Notes: a model not told the origin generated them from the letters alone. A stretch of 9,289 bases of DNA from Clostridiales bacterium (GCA_021200895.1 JAJQFX010000162.1:1-9289), one strand, 5' to 3'. Positions 1 through 6,470 are shown, counted from the first letter of the stretch. Made by a program: numbers and translations.

Positions 1-712
1 GCTGTGCCCCGTCCGCCATGACCGTCATGGTGATTTGGTTCTGGCTGCAATAGAACTGCTTGCTGGAGAGGATGGTGTCCAGCACATCGTTCCCGGTGCG
101 GTGGATCGCGCCCAGGTCGCGGATGCCGGATTCCAGCTGCGTCAGGTATTCCTCCCGCCGGGCCGCGTCCGGCTCCAGCCATATCACGCCGATCTGGTGC
201 TTCAAATCGTGGTACTTCCGGTTGACGGCCTCCATATTTTTCCTGGAAATACGGTACTGCTCATACTGACGCTGGAGCAGCGCATGGATAGCGTCCAGCT
301 CCTTCCGCACCTGCAAGTCCTGCCAGCGGTCTTGCAGGGCAAACAGCATGACCACCCCGGCCAGATCCACCAGCGTGCGGATATAGAAAATCTCGGCGCT
401 CATTTTCCCGCTGAGGAGCGTATCGCTGCTCACATAGCTGATATTGCTGATGAGGAACGAGCCTATGGCAATCGTAGCGGCAGAGACTGTCTCTCTGGCG
501 GATACCTGCAAGGCCACGCCGTTTTTCAGCCGATGGCGTTCCTGCCGGTACAGCACATAAAAGCTGACGCCGTAGAACACCAGCAGGAAAATCCCCTCCA
601 GCAAAAGATTCTCCCCGAAAATTCCCGCAAAAAAGGAATAGAACTGCCACTCCAGCGAGCCCGCAAACTCGGCAAACATAAAGGCGATGGCCCAGAAAAA
701 GCCTGCGTTGGC
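1..712 (-). pseudogene. AgrC-like GHKL sensor histidine kinase, N-terminally truncated, runs off window
   Basis: The open frame reads leftward from about 712 to base 1 (237 codons) and continues outside. Four hydrophobic segments lie near fragment residues 5-28, 38-56, 79-94 and 109-127, followed by a likely coiled-coil linker. The motif KYHDLKHQI places the HD-type phosphoacceptor His (codon 209-211) as in AgrC-like kinases, and RTGNDVLDTIL follows as expected before the ATPase domain, which lies outside. The family normally starts with about 70-80 more residues carrying further membrane helices; these are missing and no ribosome-binding site or ATG precedes the fragment. The first in-frame ATG is at 679, inside the first helix. 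Upstream sequence is the start of a response regulator in another frame. In this family the kinase senses a signal at the membrane and phosphorylates a LytTR regulator. Family call is firm; I infer the copy is non-functional. Confidence 0.75.
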
Positions 713-777
713 AGGAAGTAGCCGCTCAGCTGCCGCCGGTAAGCGGCATCATCCTCTACAACTGCAACCCTTATCAT
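713..777 (-). pseudogene. 5' remnant of a LytTR/AgrA-type response regulator
   Basis: An ATG at 777-775, preceded by a good AGGGGGAG ribosome-binding site, encodes MIRVAVVEDDAAYRRQLSGY. This is the typical receiver-domain opening of AgrA/LytR regulators, with the acidic pair ED-D that binds Mg2+. After about codon 20-21 the homology stops. The reading frame continues for 125 codons in total from an upstream start, but only as an out-of-frame reading of the kinase gene. The phosphorylated Asp, the conserved Thr and Lys and the LytTR DNA-binding domain are all absent. Such regulators usually sit directly upstream of their kinase, so one internal deletion of an RR-HK pair explains the arrangement. 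Confidence 0.7.
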
Positions 778-828
778 AGTTCTCCCCCTAAACCATGCAG
801 TGCCACACGTCCCCCCATTTTTATAGAT

Positions 829-857
829 ATTATACAGAAAGTGCCCGCCTTTGTAAG
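829..857 (-). promoter_or_regulatory. sigma-A promoter for the RR/HK remnant
   Basis: On the minus strand, CTTACA (857-852, 4/6 to TTGACA) is separated by exactly 17 bases from a perfect TATAAT (834-829). Transcription would begin near 822, giving a leader of about 45 bases before the ATG at 777. The promoter looks intact although the gene it drives is broken. Confidence 0.6.
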
Positions 858-920
858 GAGTGGTTTTGTATTCACTGCCCAGGCGTTGCGGTCCTGCTTG
901 CATCAGGTTGCCCGGAACGC

Positions 921-949
921 TTTTCTTCTCCGGCGATTTGTGATATAAT
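921..949 (+). promoter_or_regulatory. extended -10 promoter for the acyltransferase
   Basis: A TGA-TATAAT extended -10 lies at 941-949 (TATAAT 944-949). The -35 position (about 921-926, TTTTCT) is poor, as is common when a TGn extension is present. The predicted start near 956 leaves about 59 bases of leader before the ATG at 1015. This argues against the upstream in-frame ATG at 970, whose possible ribosome-binding site (953-957) would fall at or before the transcript start. Confidence 0.55.
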
Positions 950-1014
950 GCAAAGGAACCTCTGTATCAATGAGGCCGCCTGTTTTGATAGCTTTGGAAT
1001 GGAGATGCGACGCA

Positions 1015-1812
1015 ATGGCTGTCAGAAAACGGATTTTCTACTATAAAACCTTTCAGGACGATTTCGCGAAGAGCGCCAATCAGGCGTTTACCCTTCCGGA
1101 GGACTACACCTGGATACGAAGCGGCAGATGGGCCAGGTTCCTCAGTGCGGCTCTGTACGGCGCTGGCTGCCTGTTTGCAGCGCTGTACGGGAAGCTCTGC
1201 CTCCACCTGAGCATTGTGCGGAGCGTGGACTGGAAGGCGTACCGCGACTGTGGGGCCGTTGTTTACGGGAACCACACCCAGCCCATTGGGGATGTATTTG
1301 TTCCGGCGCTGGTGTGCGCCCCCAAGCGGTGCTACTCGGTCGCAAGCCCTGCCAACCTGGGAATCCCGGTGCTTGGCACGCTGCTGCCCTGGATGGGGGC
1401 GCTCCCCATACCGGACAGCCTGTCAAAGCTGCCTCAGTTCCTCCGTGCTGTGGCGCAGAGATTGGAGGAGCACTGCTGCGTCATCGTCTACCCGGAGGGG
1501 CACGTCTGGCCCTACTGCACCCAAATACGCCCCTACCCGGCAACCGCCTTTGACTACGCTGTGAAAAATCACGTTCCCGCCTTTTGCATGACTACCACCT
1601 ATCAGGCCCGGCGGTTCTCCAGCAAGCCCCGGCTCACCGTCTATCTGGACGGGCCGTTTTACCCGGACGAGAGCCTGAGCAGGCAGGCGCAGAAGCAAAA
1701 GCTGCGGGATGAAGTCTTCGCCTGCATGGTAAAGCGGAGCCAAAACAGCACTTATCAGTATGTGGAGTACCGCCCCGCAGAAGAAAAAACGGAAACAGGC
1801 AAGGACATTTAA
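1015..1812 (+). CDS. PlsC-like lysophospholipid / 1-acylglycerol-3-phosphate acyltransferase family protein
   Basis: The 265-residue product matches the PlsC/LPLAT fold. Motif I reads YGNHTQPIGD (about residues 83-92), motif III is YPEGHVWPY (about 161-169), and a hydrophobic stretch near residues 43-62 probably anchors it at the inner face of the membrane. Family members transfer a fatty acyl chain to a lysophospholipid or glycerol phosphate acceptor during phospholipid synthesis. Two points are unusual: five rather than four residues separate the catalytic His and Asp, and motif III has EGH in place of the usual EGT/EGS. The start at 1015 follows a GGAG at 1001-1004; an upstream ATG at 970 would add 15 residues without family resemblance. 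The gene stands alone between its own promoter and terminator. The exact acceptor and acyl donor cannot be told; the protein could have another acyltransferase role. Confidence 0.8.
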   Translation: MAVRKRIFYYKTFQDDFAKSANQAFTLPEDYTWIRSGRWARFLSAALYGAGCLFAALYGKLCLHLSIVRSVDWKAYRDCGAVVYGNHTQPIGDVFVPALVCAPKRCYSVASPANLGIPVLGTLLPWMGALPIPDSLSKLPQFLRAVAQRLEEHCCVIVYPEGHVWPYCTQIRPYPATAFDYAVKNHVPAFCMTTTYQARRFSSKPRLTVYLDGPFYPDESLSRQAQKQKLRDEVFACMVKRSQNSTYQYVEYRPAEEKTETGKDI

Positions 1813-1827
1813 ATAGAATGAAATAGA

Positions 1828-1859
1828 AAACGAGCGTGGCCTTTCGGCCACGCTCGTTT
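1828..1859. terminator. bidirectional intrinsic terminator between convergent genes
   Basis: A perfect 11-bp GC-rich stem (1831-1841 with 1846-1856), loop TTTC, is extended by three A:T pairs on the outside. On the plus strand it is followed by a short TTT; on the minus strand by a T-rich tail (TTTTCTATTTC). It can stop both the acyltransferase transcript and the operon arriving from the right. The minus direction has the better tail. Confidence 0.8.
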
Positions 1860-1889
1860 GTGTGCTTGCGTGTATTGACTGGAGCTGCG

Positions 1890-2276
1890 TCACTCCTGGA
1901 TTCCGGCGAGGTAGTCGGATAGAACCTCGCAATCGCTTTCCACCTGATCGTCATCGGTGTACGTCCCATCCGCAATAGTGGTCAGGTTGTACACCAGCGC
2001 TTCCGCCGACAGCTGCACCAGGGCGTTGTACATCTCTTCTGAGCTGTCCGCCGTCTCAACGGTATCAAAGGACGTGCAATACGGCTCAATTTGCTCTGCC
2101 GCCTCCTGGGCGGAGTAGTTCCCCGCCAGGTAATCCTCTGCAATCTCCAGAACGGCAGCGCCCAGCGTATAGGTTCCCTCCGCCATTCCATCTGGGGCAG
2201 AGGTTTGCTCCTGGCCGCAGGCGCACAGCGACGTCAGCATGACGGCGCACAGAAACAGGGCAATCAATCGTTTCAT
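1890..2276 (-). CDS. small secreted lipoprotein of unknown function
   Basis: The product is 128 residues. It has a signal peptide (MKRLIALFLCAVMLTSL) ending in a lipobox-like LCAC with Cys20 as the likely lipidated residue, so it should be anchored outside the membrane. The mature part is acidic, mostly predicted helical, with no motif I recognise. The start at 2276 is chosen because the lipoprotein signal begins there; a longer frame up to 2390 reads into the neighbouring gene and lacks a signal. The ribosome-binding site is weak (AAAGG 13 bases upstream). It lies 49 bases after the YesL-like stop codon, so it is probably the last gene of the sugar operon. Whether it serves sugar uptake is unknown. 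Confidence 0.7.
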   Translation of the reverse strand: MKRLIALFLCAVMLTSLCACGQEQTSAPDGMAEGTYTLGAAVLEIAEDYLAGNYSAQEAAEQIEPYCTSFDTVETADSSEEMYNALVQLSAEALVYNLTTIADGTYTDDDQVESDCEVLSDYLAGIQE

Positions 2277-2325
2277 TCCGTTATCCACACCTTTCTGCAT
2301 CGTGTCGCTGGGGAACCTCGGTTCC

Positions 2326-3184
2326 CTAGACTTGGAGCTTGTCAAAATCGTTCCGAAAAAAGTAGGCGCACAGGTAAAAGAGCGATGCAAAGCCGCAGGT
2401 CAGCCAAAGCCAGAAGGCGATATACTGAATCTCAGTCGCGGCAATGCTCAACGCCAGCGGCAGCGCCCAGATGAGCAGCACCAGCAGGCTGTGGGGAATG
2501 TACAGCCGGAACAGGGCCATGGCATTTTTCAGGTGCCCTATATCGGTATTTTGGAACCGCGCCTGTAAAGGAAACAGCCAGACACATTCGCAGAGCAGCA
2601 GCAGCGTGGTGTTGCCATACCACATCCAGAACAGGATGAAGGAAATCAGCCCTCGGGCGCCAACGACGCTCTGCATAAAGTCGAAGTTGGCATCCAGGAT
2701 GCCCAGGTTTTTCAGCGTCATCGTGATGGGGCCGTACTGAGAGAACAGGGCGCCAAAGAGGACGGAGATGGAGGATGCGGCGATAATATTCGGCATATAC
2801 GTCATCACCTTGATGGCGCCCTGCCCCCGCAGCTTGACACGGTTGTTGGTCAGCCAGGCTGCCAGCAGGAGGGACAGCAGAATCTGCGGGATGAAGCCGC
2901 AAAGCCACATGATGACGGTGTTTTTCAGATAAGTAAAGAAGTAAGCAGTTTCGCCTGCGGTGATACCCAGCACGTTCAAATAGTTCTGGATGCCGCAGAA
3001 TTCAATCGTTACTTGCAGGTTGCGTTTGATGTAGGAGAAAAAGCTCCAATAGAAGGTGTTGAGCAGGGGATAAAACTGAAAGATAAGATACAGGATAAAG
3101 AATGGCGCGATAAAGAAATATCCATATTTGCTGTAAGAAACCGATTTATGCTTTTTTGTTCGCCGGTGCAGGTGTACGAGCCAT
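2326..3184 (-). pseudogene. CUT1 sugar ABC permease front half fused to YesL (DUF624) back half, with N-terminal frameshift
   Basis: An AGGGAGGG site precedes the ATG at 3184, which starts MARTPAPANK; this frame stops at TAA 12 codons later. Dropping one A from the six-A run (T6 at 3152-3157 on the plus strand) restores KSVSYSKYGYFFIAPF and a normal MalF/LacF-type start with the first membrane helix. The frame then reads through NTVIMWLCGFIPQILLSLL, KVMTYMPNIIAASSISVLF and FWMWYGNTT, all typical of CUT1 permeases. The EAA loop, which docks the ATPase, and the last helices are absent. From about 2600 leftward the protein changes to WLFPLQARFQNT, LKNAMALF and a C-terminal YFFRNDFDKLQ, which resemble the C-terminal half of YesL proteins. 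The join is in frame. YesL genes commonly follow the two permease genes, so a deletion removed the rest of permease 1, permease 2 and the YesL start. An open frame from ATG 2979 (217 residues) remains, but transport function is unlikely. Confidence 0.75.
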
Positions 3185-3233
3185 CGTATTGCCCTCCCTT
3201 TCTAGCCGTTTCTTCTTGAGAACCTTTCATAGT

Positions 3234-3266
3234 AAACGGGGGTGTTGGTAGCCAACACCCCCGTTT
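3234..3266 (-). terminator. intercistronic stem-loop between binding protein and permease
   Basis: A perfect 15-bp inverted repeat (3234-3248 with 3252-3266) has a 3-base loop. On the minus strand it is followed only by TTTACTATG, not a full T-tract, so it is a leaky terminator or an mRNA-stabilising hairpin. Such elements after the binding-protein gene are known to give more binding protein than permease from one transcript. Confidence 0.65.
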
Positions 3267-3322
3267 GTAGTTTCTTCATTCAATCGTGGAGACGCGACCA
3301 ATGAGGAATTTGATAGCGCTGA

Positions 3323-4810
3323 TTACTCGATGCTCAGGTAGCTATAGGTGTCGTGCATGGCAGCGACGAACTGGCTGATGGCAGTGTCGTAATCCACGCC
3401 GCCCTGGACGTACATATCCACATAAGTGGCCAGAGCGTCGTTGAAGGTCTTGTCCTCAGCGGTGCAGATGCTGGTGTCGATGGTCATGTTCTCCAGCAGG
3501 TCATTGTAGAAGCCCAGGTAATCCTGACCCTCAACGATCATGGAGGAGGTGATTTCACCGGACTCGAGCAGCTGAGCGTTGGCCTCGGCGTTGTTCAGAT
3601 AGTCGGAGTTCATTTCAGCGATCTTGACCATGGACTCGGTGTCGCAGGTGATGTAGCGAATCAGCTCAGCAGCCAACTCGGTGTCAGAGCAGCCGACGGT
3701 GACAGCCAGGCCAGTGCCGCCCCAGTAGAAGGACTGAGGACCAGCGATGAGGATAGTGTTGCCGTCCTGCCAAGCCTCACCGGTCAGGCTCCAATAAGTG
3801 AACCAGGGGCAGCCGGTGTAAGCCAGAGCAGCGTTGGAGGTCTCGCCGTCGCCGTCCATGTTGGCGTACCAGTCAGCACTCCACTGAGTGGTGGCGTAGG
3901 TCCAGCCGTTGTCATAGAAGGTCTTGGCCTCTTCGAAGTAAGCGGTGATCTGCTCATCGATCTGGATGACGTCGTTCTCGTCATACCAGCCGGTGGTACG
4001 GTTGTTGGAGTAGACGCGGAACAGGTCGTCATAGCCGCTCAGCAGTTCGCAATAGCCGCCGGAAGCCTCGTGGATGATAGCAGCGGTGGCTTCCACGTCT
4101 TCCCAAGTCGCGAACATAGCCTGCAGCTCGTCAGGATCGGTGGTGCCCAGGTACTTCTCGCACAGGTCAGCGCGGAGCTGCCAGCAGCCAGGAGTAGCCT
4201 GCCAGAAGGAAGCGTACTGCAAGCCGTCCGCCTGGTTGGTGCAGACGACCTTGTTGAACTCGTACTGGTTGGCCAGGTCCTCATCGGTGATGCCGATGGA
4301 ATCCAGGCTCAGGAGATAACCGAACTGAACGTACTTCTGCACGTAGTCGATTTCCAGGCCCATCATGTCGGGATACAGTTCATTGTCGGGGGCTTCCAAA
4401 ATCTCGTCCAGCTTCTGCTGATAGTAGTCAGATCCGCCGGTGTTGACGAAAACGATACGGCTGTAGTCATCGGGATAGTCCTCAGCAAAGCAGTTGTTCA
4501 AGATGTTCTGGATGTCGGTGTTCCAGCTCCAGACAACGAAGGCATCCTCGGCGCTGCTGTCGCCGGCAACCTCGTTGTCGGGCACCGCATCTTCAGCTTC
4601 CTCTTCAGCCTCAGCTTCAGAGGAAGCGCTCTCTGCCGCAGCCTCGGACTCGGCGGAGCTTTCACCCCCCCCAACTTCGCTCTCCGCGGCAGAAGACGCG
4701 CTGGCATCGGCAGAGCTGGCATCGCCGCTGGAACTGGAGTCGGAGCTAGAGCTGCCGCCGCAGGCCACCAGGGAGAGAGCCATTGCCATTGCCAGGATCA
4801 GGGATAACAA
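3323..4810 (-). CDS. extracellular solute-binding lipoprotein of a CUT1 sugar ABC transporter; start region frameshifted
   Basis: The frame encodes a lipoprotein signal (LSLILAMAMALSLVACGG, Cys in LVAC) and a long Ser/Ala/Glu/Asp-rich linker (about residues 20-75). A family 1 solute-binding fold follows, starting VVWSWNTDIQNIL and containing PDMMGLEIDYVQKY, GLQYASFWQATPG and PQSFYWGGTGLAV; about 495 residues is normal for the linker-bearing type. It would sit on the outer membrane face and hand a beta-glucoside, probably cellobiose (inferred from the GH94 gene), to the permeases. The strong ribosome-binding site and ATG at 4820 are in a different frame by one base. Removing one T at 4809-4810 gives MKNMLSLILAMAMALSLVACGG, clearly the ancestral start. 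As written, only a TTG at 4810 or ATGs inside the signal peptide could start it. The gene lies 71 bases after the regulator on the same strand. Confidence 0.8.
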   Translation of the reverse strand: MLSLILAMAMALSLVACGGSSSSDSSSSGDASSADASASSAAESEVGGGESSAESEAAAESASSEAEAEEEAEDAVPDNEVAGDSSAEDAFVVWSWNTDIQNILNNCFAEDYPDDYSRIVFVNTGGSDYYQQKLDEILEAPDNELYPDMMGLEIDYVQKYVQFGYLLSLDSIGITDEDLANQYEFNKVVCTNQADGLQYASFWQATPGCWQLRADLCEKYLGTTDPDELQAMFATWEDVEATAAIIHEASGGYCELLSGYDDLFRVYSNNRTTGWYDENDVIQIDEQITAYFEEAKTFYDNGWTYATTQWSADWYANMDGDGETSNAALAYTGCPWFTYWSLTGEAWQDGNTILIAGPQSFYWGGTGLAVTVGCSDTELAAELIRYITCDTESMVKIAEMNSDYLNNAEANAQLLESGEITSSMIVEGQDYLGFYNDLLENMTIDTSICTAEDKTFNDALATYVDMYVQGGVDYDTAISQFVAAMHDTYSYLSIE

Positions 4811-4826
4811 TGTTCTTCATTTTTTT

Positions 4827-4834
4827 ACCTCCTT
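4827..4834 (-). promoter_or_regulatory. strong ribosome-binding site of the binding-protein gene
   Basis: AAGGAGGT on the minus strand is separated by six A's from ATG 4820-4818. It is the best ribosome-binding site in the window and fixes the intended start codon. This shows that the frame break just downstream is a real discrepancy rather than a wrongly chosen start: the ATG frame ends after 24 codons. Confidence 0.75.
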
Positions 4835-4891
4835 AAAGATTTAAAGATGGAATCTCTGAAAAACATTGTTGTTTTATCATACAAAGGGAAC

Positions 4892-5914
4892 TCAGCCGCC
4901 CTGCTGGGAGAGGACACCGACGGAGCCGCCTATCAGCAGCTGACCGGAAACCACGACCTGCTCCGGAAGGGTGCGTTTGGGGTACTCGATGAGGTCAATC
5001 AGCTTTTGGGCCGCCACCTGCCCCAACGCCTTGGTGTTCTGCCGGTAGGTCGTCAGGGACGGGTGCAGCAGATGGGATAGATAGATGCCGTCATAGCCGA
5101 TGGTAGAGATGTCCTCCGGGATTTTCAGCCCCGCCTCTTCAATGGCGGAAAGGCCGCCGATATAGGAATAATCATCCGGGAAGAGGATGCAGGTCGGGCG
5201 GTCTGGCAGCTCCAGAAGCTGCTTCGTCAGCCGCTTGCACCCCAATCCGTCGTGATATGGGCTTTCCAAAATGTATTCTTCCGGCACATCGAGGCCCAGG
5301 GCATCGCAGGTGCGGTAGAAGCTGGAGAGACGCTTCTCCGTGACGGAGGTCAACTCACCATGAATGAAAGCGATTTTCCGATGCCCCTGGTCATACGCAT
5401 AGCGCACCAGCGCATCCACGCCCTCCGCATTGTCAGACAGCACCGCCATCCGGTTATTGAACATATAGTCAATCGTCACCACCGGGATGGCGCTGTTCAC
5501 CAGCTCCTGCACCTGGGGCGTGCGGAAATCCACACAGGCGACCACCACCCCATCGACCCCGCGGTAAAGGCAATGCTGCAAATATGTTCTGGTGCGGCCG
5601 CCGGTATTGTGGCTGATGAAGGTAATGTCATAGCCGTGGGCCTCGGCCTCCACCTTAAAGCTGTCCAGCACGGCGGAGAAGAACTCATGGGTCAGGCCGC
5701 TTTGCTGTTCATCCACGAAAAGGACGCCCAGATTGTAGGTGCGGTCAGTCTTTAAAGCCCGCGCGGCGGAGTTGGGCAGGTAGCCCATTTCATCTGCCAC
5801 CTTCTGGATGCGCTTTCTGGTTTTCTCACCAACATCATGGTGACCGTTCAGTGCCTTACTCACTGTGGCGGTAGAAACGCCGCAGCGCTGCGCGATGTCT
5901 TTTAAAGCTACCAT
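4892..5914 (-). CDS. LacI/PurR-family transcriptional regulator
   Basis: The 340-residue protein has the full family architecture. The N-terminal helix-turn-helix is VALKDIAQRCGVSTATVSKALNG-like (residues 2-24, written here in part), the hinge helix reads PNSAARALK (about 47-55), and a periplasmic-binding-like effector domain follows with GVLFVDEQQSG, DGVVVACVDF, GHRKIAFIHG and ISTIGYDG. The C-terminus has the usual QLLIGGSVG. It should bind palindromic operators with a central CG and release them when a sugar binds; cellobiose or a related beta-glucoside is the inferred ligand because GH94 is divergently transcribed. It is the first gene of the minus-strand operon. The start at 5914 is fixed by alignment to the family; the ribosome-binding site (AAAGGA) is weak. 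A decayed copy of its first ~28 codons lies just upstream. Confidence 0.9.
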   Translation of the reverse strand: MVALKDIAQRCGVSTATVSKALNGHHDVGEKTRKRIQKVADEMGYLPNSAARALKTDRTYNLGVLFVDEQQSGLTHEFFSAVLDSFKVEAEAHGYDITFISHNTGGRTRTYLQHCLYRGVDGVVVACVDFRTPQVQELVNSAIPVVTIDYMFNNRMAVLSDNAEGVDALVRYAYDQGHRKIAFIHGELTSVTEKRLSSFYRTCDALGLDVPEEYILESPYHDGLGCKRLTKQLLELPDRPTCILFPDDYSYIGGLSAIEEAGLKIPEDISTIGYDGIYLSHLLHPSLTTYRQNTKALGQVAAQKLIDLIEYPKRTLPEQVVVSGQLLIGGSVGVLSQQGG

Positions 5915-6031
5915 AGTGATTGGTTCCTTTACTCTAGCTTTGCTCTAATGCACCATCCTCAGGTCAAACGATACGGAAATTGAAGATATGTAAATAGAAG
6001 GAAAGATTTTCTGAAACACTACCGCGCTGAT

Positions 6032-6060
6032 ACTACACCGCTATCACGGTGACAGTTCAA
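6032..6060 (-). promoter_or_regulatory. candidate promoter of the intact lacI gene
   Basis: TTGAAC (6060-6055) and TGTAGT (6037-6032) are 17 bases apart on the minus strand, each 4/6 to consensus. The same -10 position in the duplicate carries TATAGT (6232-6227), with TTGTGT (6255-6250) also 17 bases upstream, so the element is conserved between copies. In the intact gene the -35 lies inside the decayed lacI fragment. Confidence 0.4.
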
Positions 6061-6122
6061 CGCCCTGCTCACCCGGCAGCGGAAAAGCCGCAACGCTGCG
6101 TAATGCCTTTTAACGCTGCCAT
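6036..6122 (-). pseudogene. decayed 5' fragment of a second lacI-type gene
   Basis: From ATG 6122 the frame reads MAALKGITQRCGFSAAG and then TGA at 6071-6069. This mirrors the neighbour's MVALKDIAQRCGVSTAT, with missense changes and a one-base deletion. Nucleotide similarity to the lacI codons continues to about 6036 and then stops at the promoter region of the intact gene. A GAGGAAGAGAG stretch precedes the ATG, so a 17-residue peptide could still be translated upstream of the regulator. The sequence is either a remnant of a paralogous regulator or a partial tandem duplication. Confidence 0.7.
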
Positions 6123-6441
6123 AGTGATTGGCTCTCTTCCTCTGGTATACCATTCTCAGGCCAACGATACGGAAAACAGATGTATATAACTAAGAGAAAG
6201 ATTTTCTTAAACGTTATCGTACTGATACTATACCGCGTTTTGTCTAAAAACACAAGTGCTATTTTTCATTTTTTTGCCGCCAGCTACAAAGATTTACGTT
6301 ATTCACAAAAGTGAGCAGAGTTTTTTTGTGCATAAACACAATAGATATGCCTTCTCTAAGCCAGCTGCTGTGTTTCCTCGGCCCTCGCTCAGTCGTTTCT
6401 TTGCGTCTGGAATAATAGAAATCGACCAGTCGACCAGTGCA

Positions 6442-6470
6442 TTGATAAAATTTTGCGATTTTCCTAAAAA
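6442..6470 (+). promoter_or_regulatory. candidate promoter for the GH94 phosphorylase
   Basis: TTGATA (6442-6447, 5/6) and TAAAAA (6465-6470, 4/6) are 17 bases apart. A start near 6477 would give a leader of about 125 bases and put the palindrome at 6535-6548 well downstream, where a bound repressor could act as a roadblock. A second, weaker pair (TTGCTT 6475-6480, TATCTT 6498-6503, 17 bases) lies just downstream, so the true start is uncertain. Confidence 0.35.

Larger units (their letters stand above)
5835..6237. repeat. imperfect tandem duplication of the lacI 5' end plus promoter region
   Basis: Copy 1 (about 5835-6041) and copy 2 (about 6036-6237) align in order along their length. Each has the lacI first codons, the sequence CATAGTGATTGG at the start codon, a CTCAGG block, CGATACGGAAA, GAAAGATTTTCT and CTGATACTAYACCGC. 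Offset is about 208-209 bases at the start codon. Identity is around 80% by eye in the coding part and lower in the leader, where copy 1 has about ten extra bases. The divergence shows the duplication is not recent, or that it came from two related genes. Confidence 0.75.

Noticed and set aside
35..721. 228-codon open frame on the plus strand opposite the kinase fragment
   Set aside because: No ribosome-binding site or recognisable domain; the opposite strand gives a clear AgrC-like kinase.
970..1014. Upstream ATG at 970 as the acyltransferase start
   Set aside because: The extra 15 residues lack family similarity, and the predicted transcript start near 956 would exclude its ribosome-binding site.
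3150..3160. Programmed -1 ribosomal frameshift at the A6-G run of the permease
   Set aside because: The permease frame requires a +1 shift. A -1 shift leads to a third frame (SINRFLTAN) without permease similarity, and no stimulatory structure is evident.
3353..4807. 484-codon open frame on the plus strand opposite the binding-protein gene
   Set aside because: It mirrors the GC-rich codon pattern of the real gene, has no ribosome-binding site, and its product looks like no known family; the minus frame is clearly a binding protein.
6036..6051. Inverted repeat CACCG/CGGTG as a regulator site
   Set aside because: Only 5-base arms, located at the seam of the lacI duplication, so it may be a by-product of the join.
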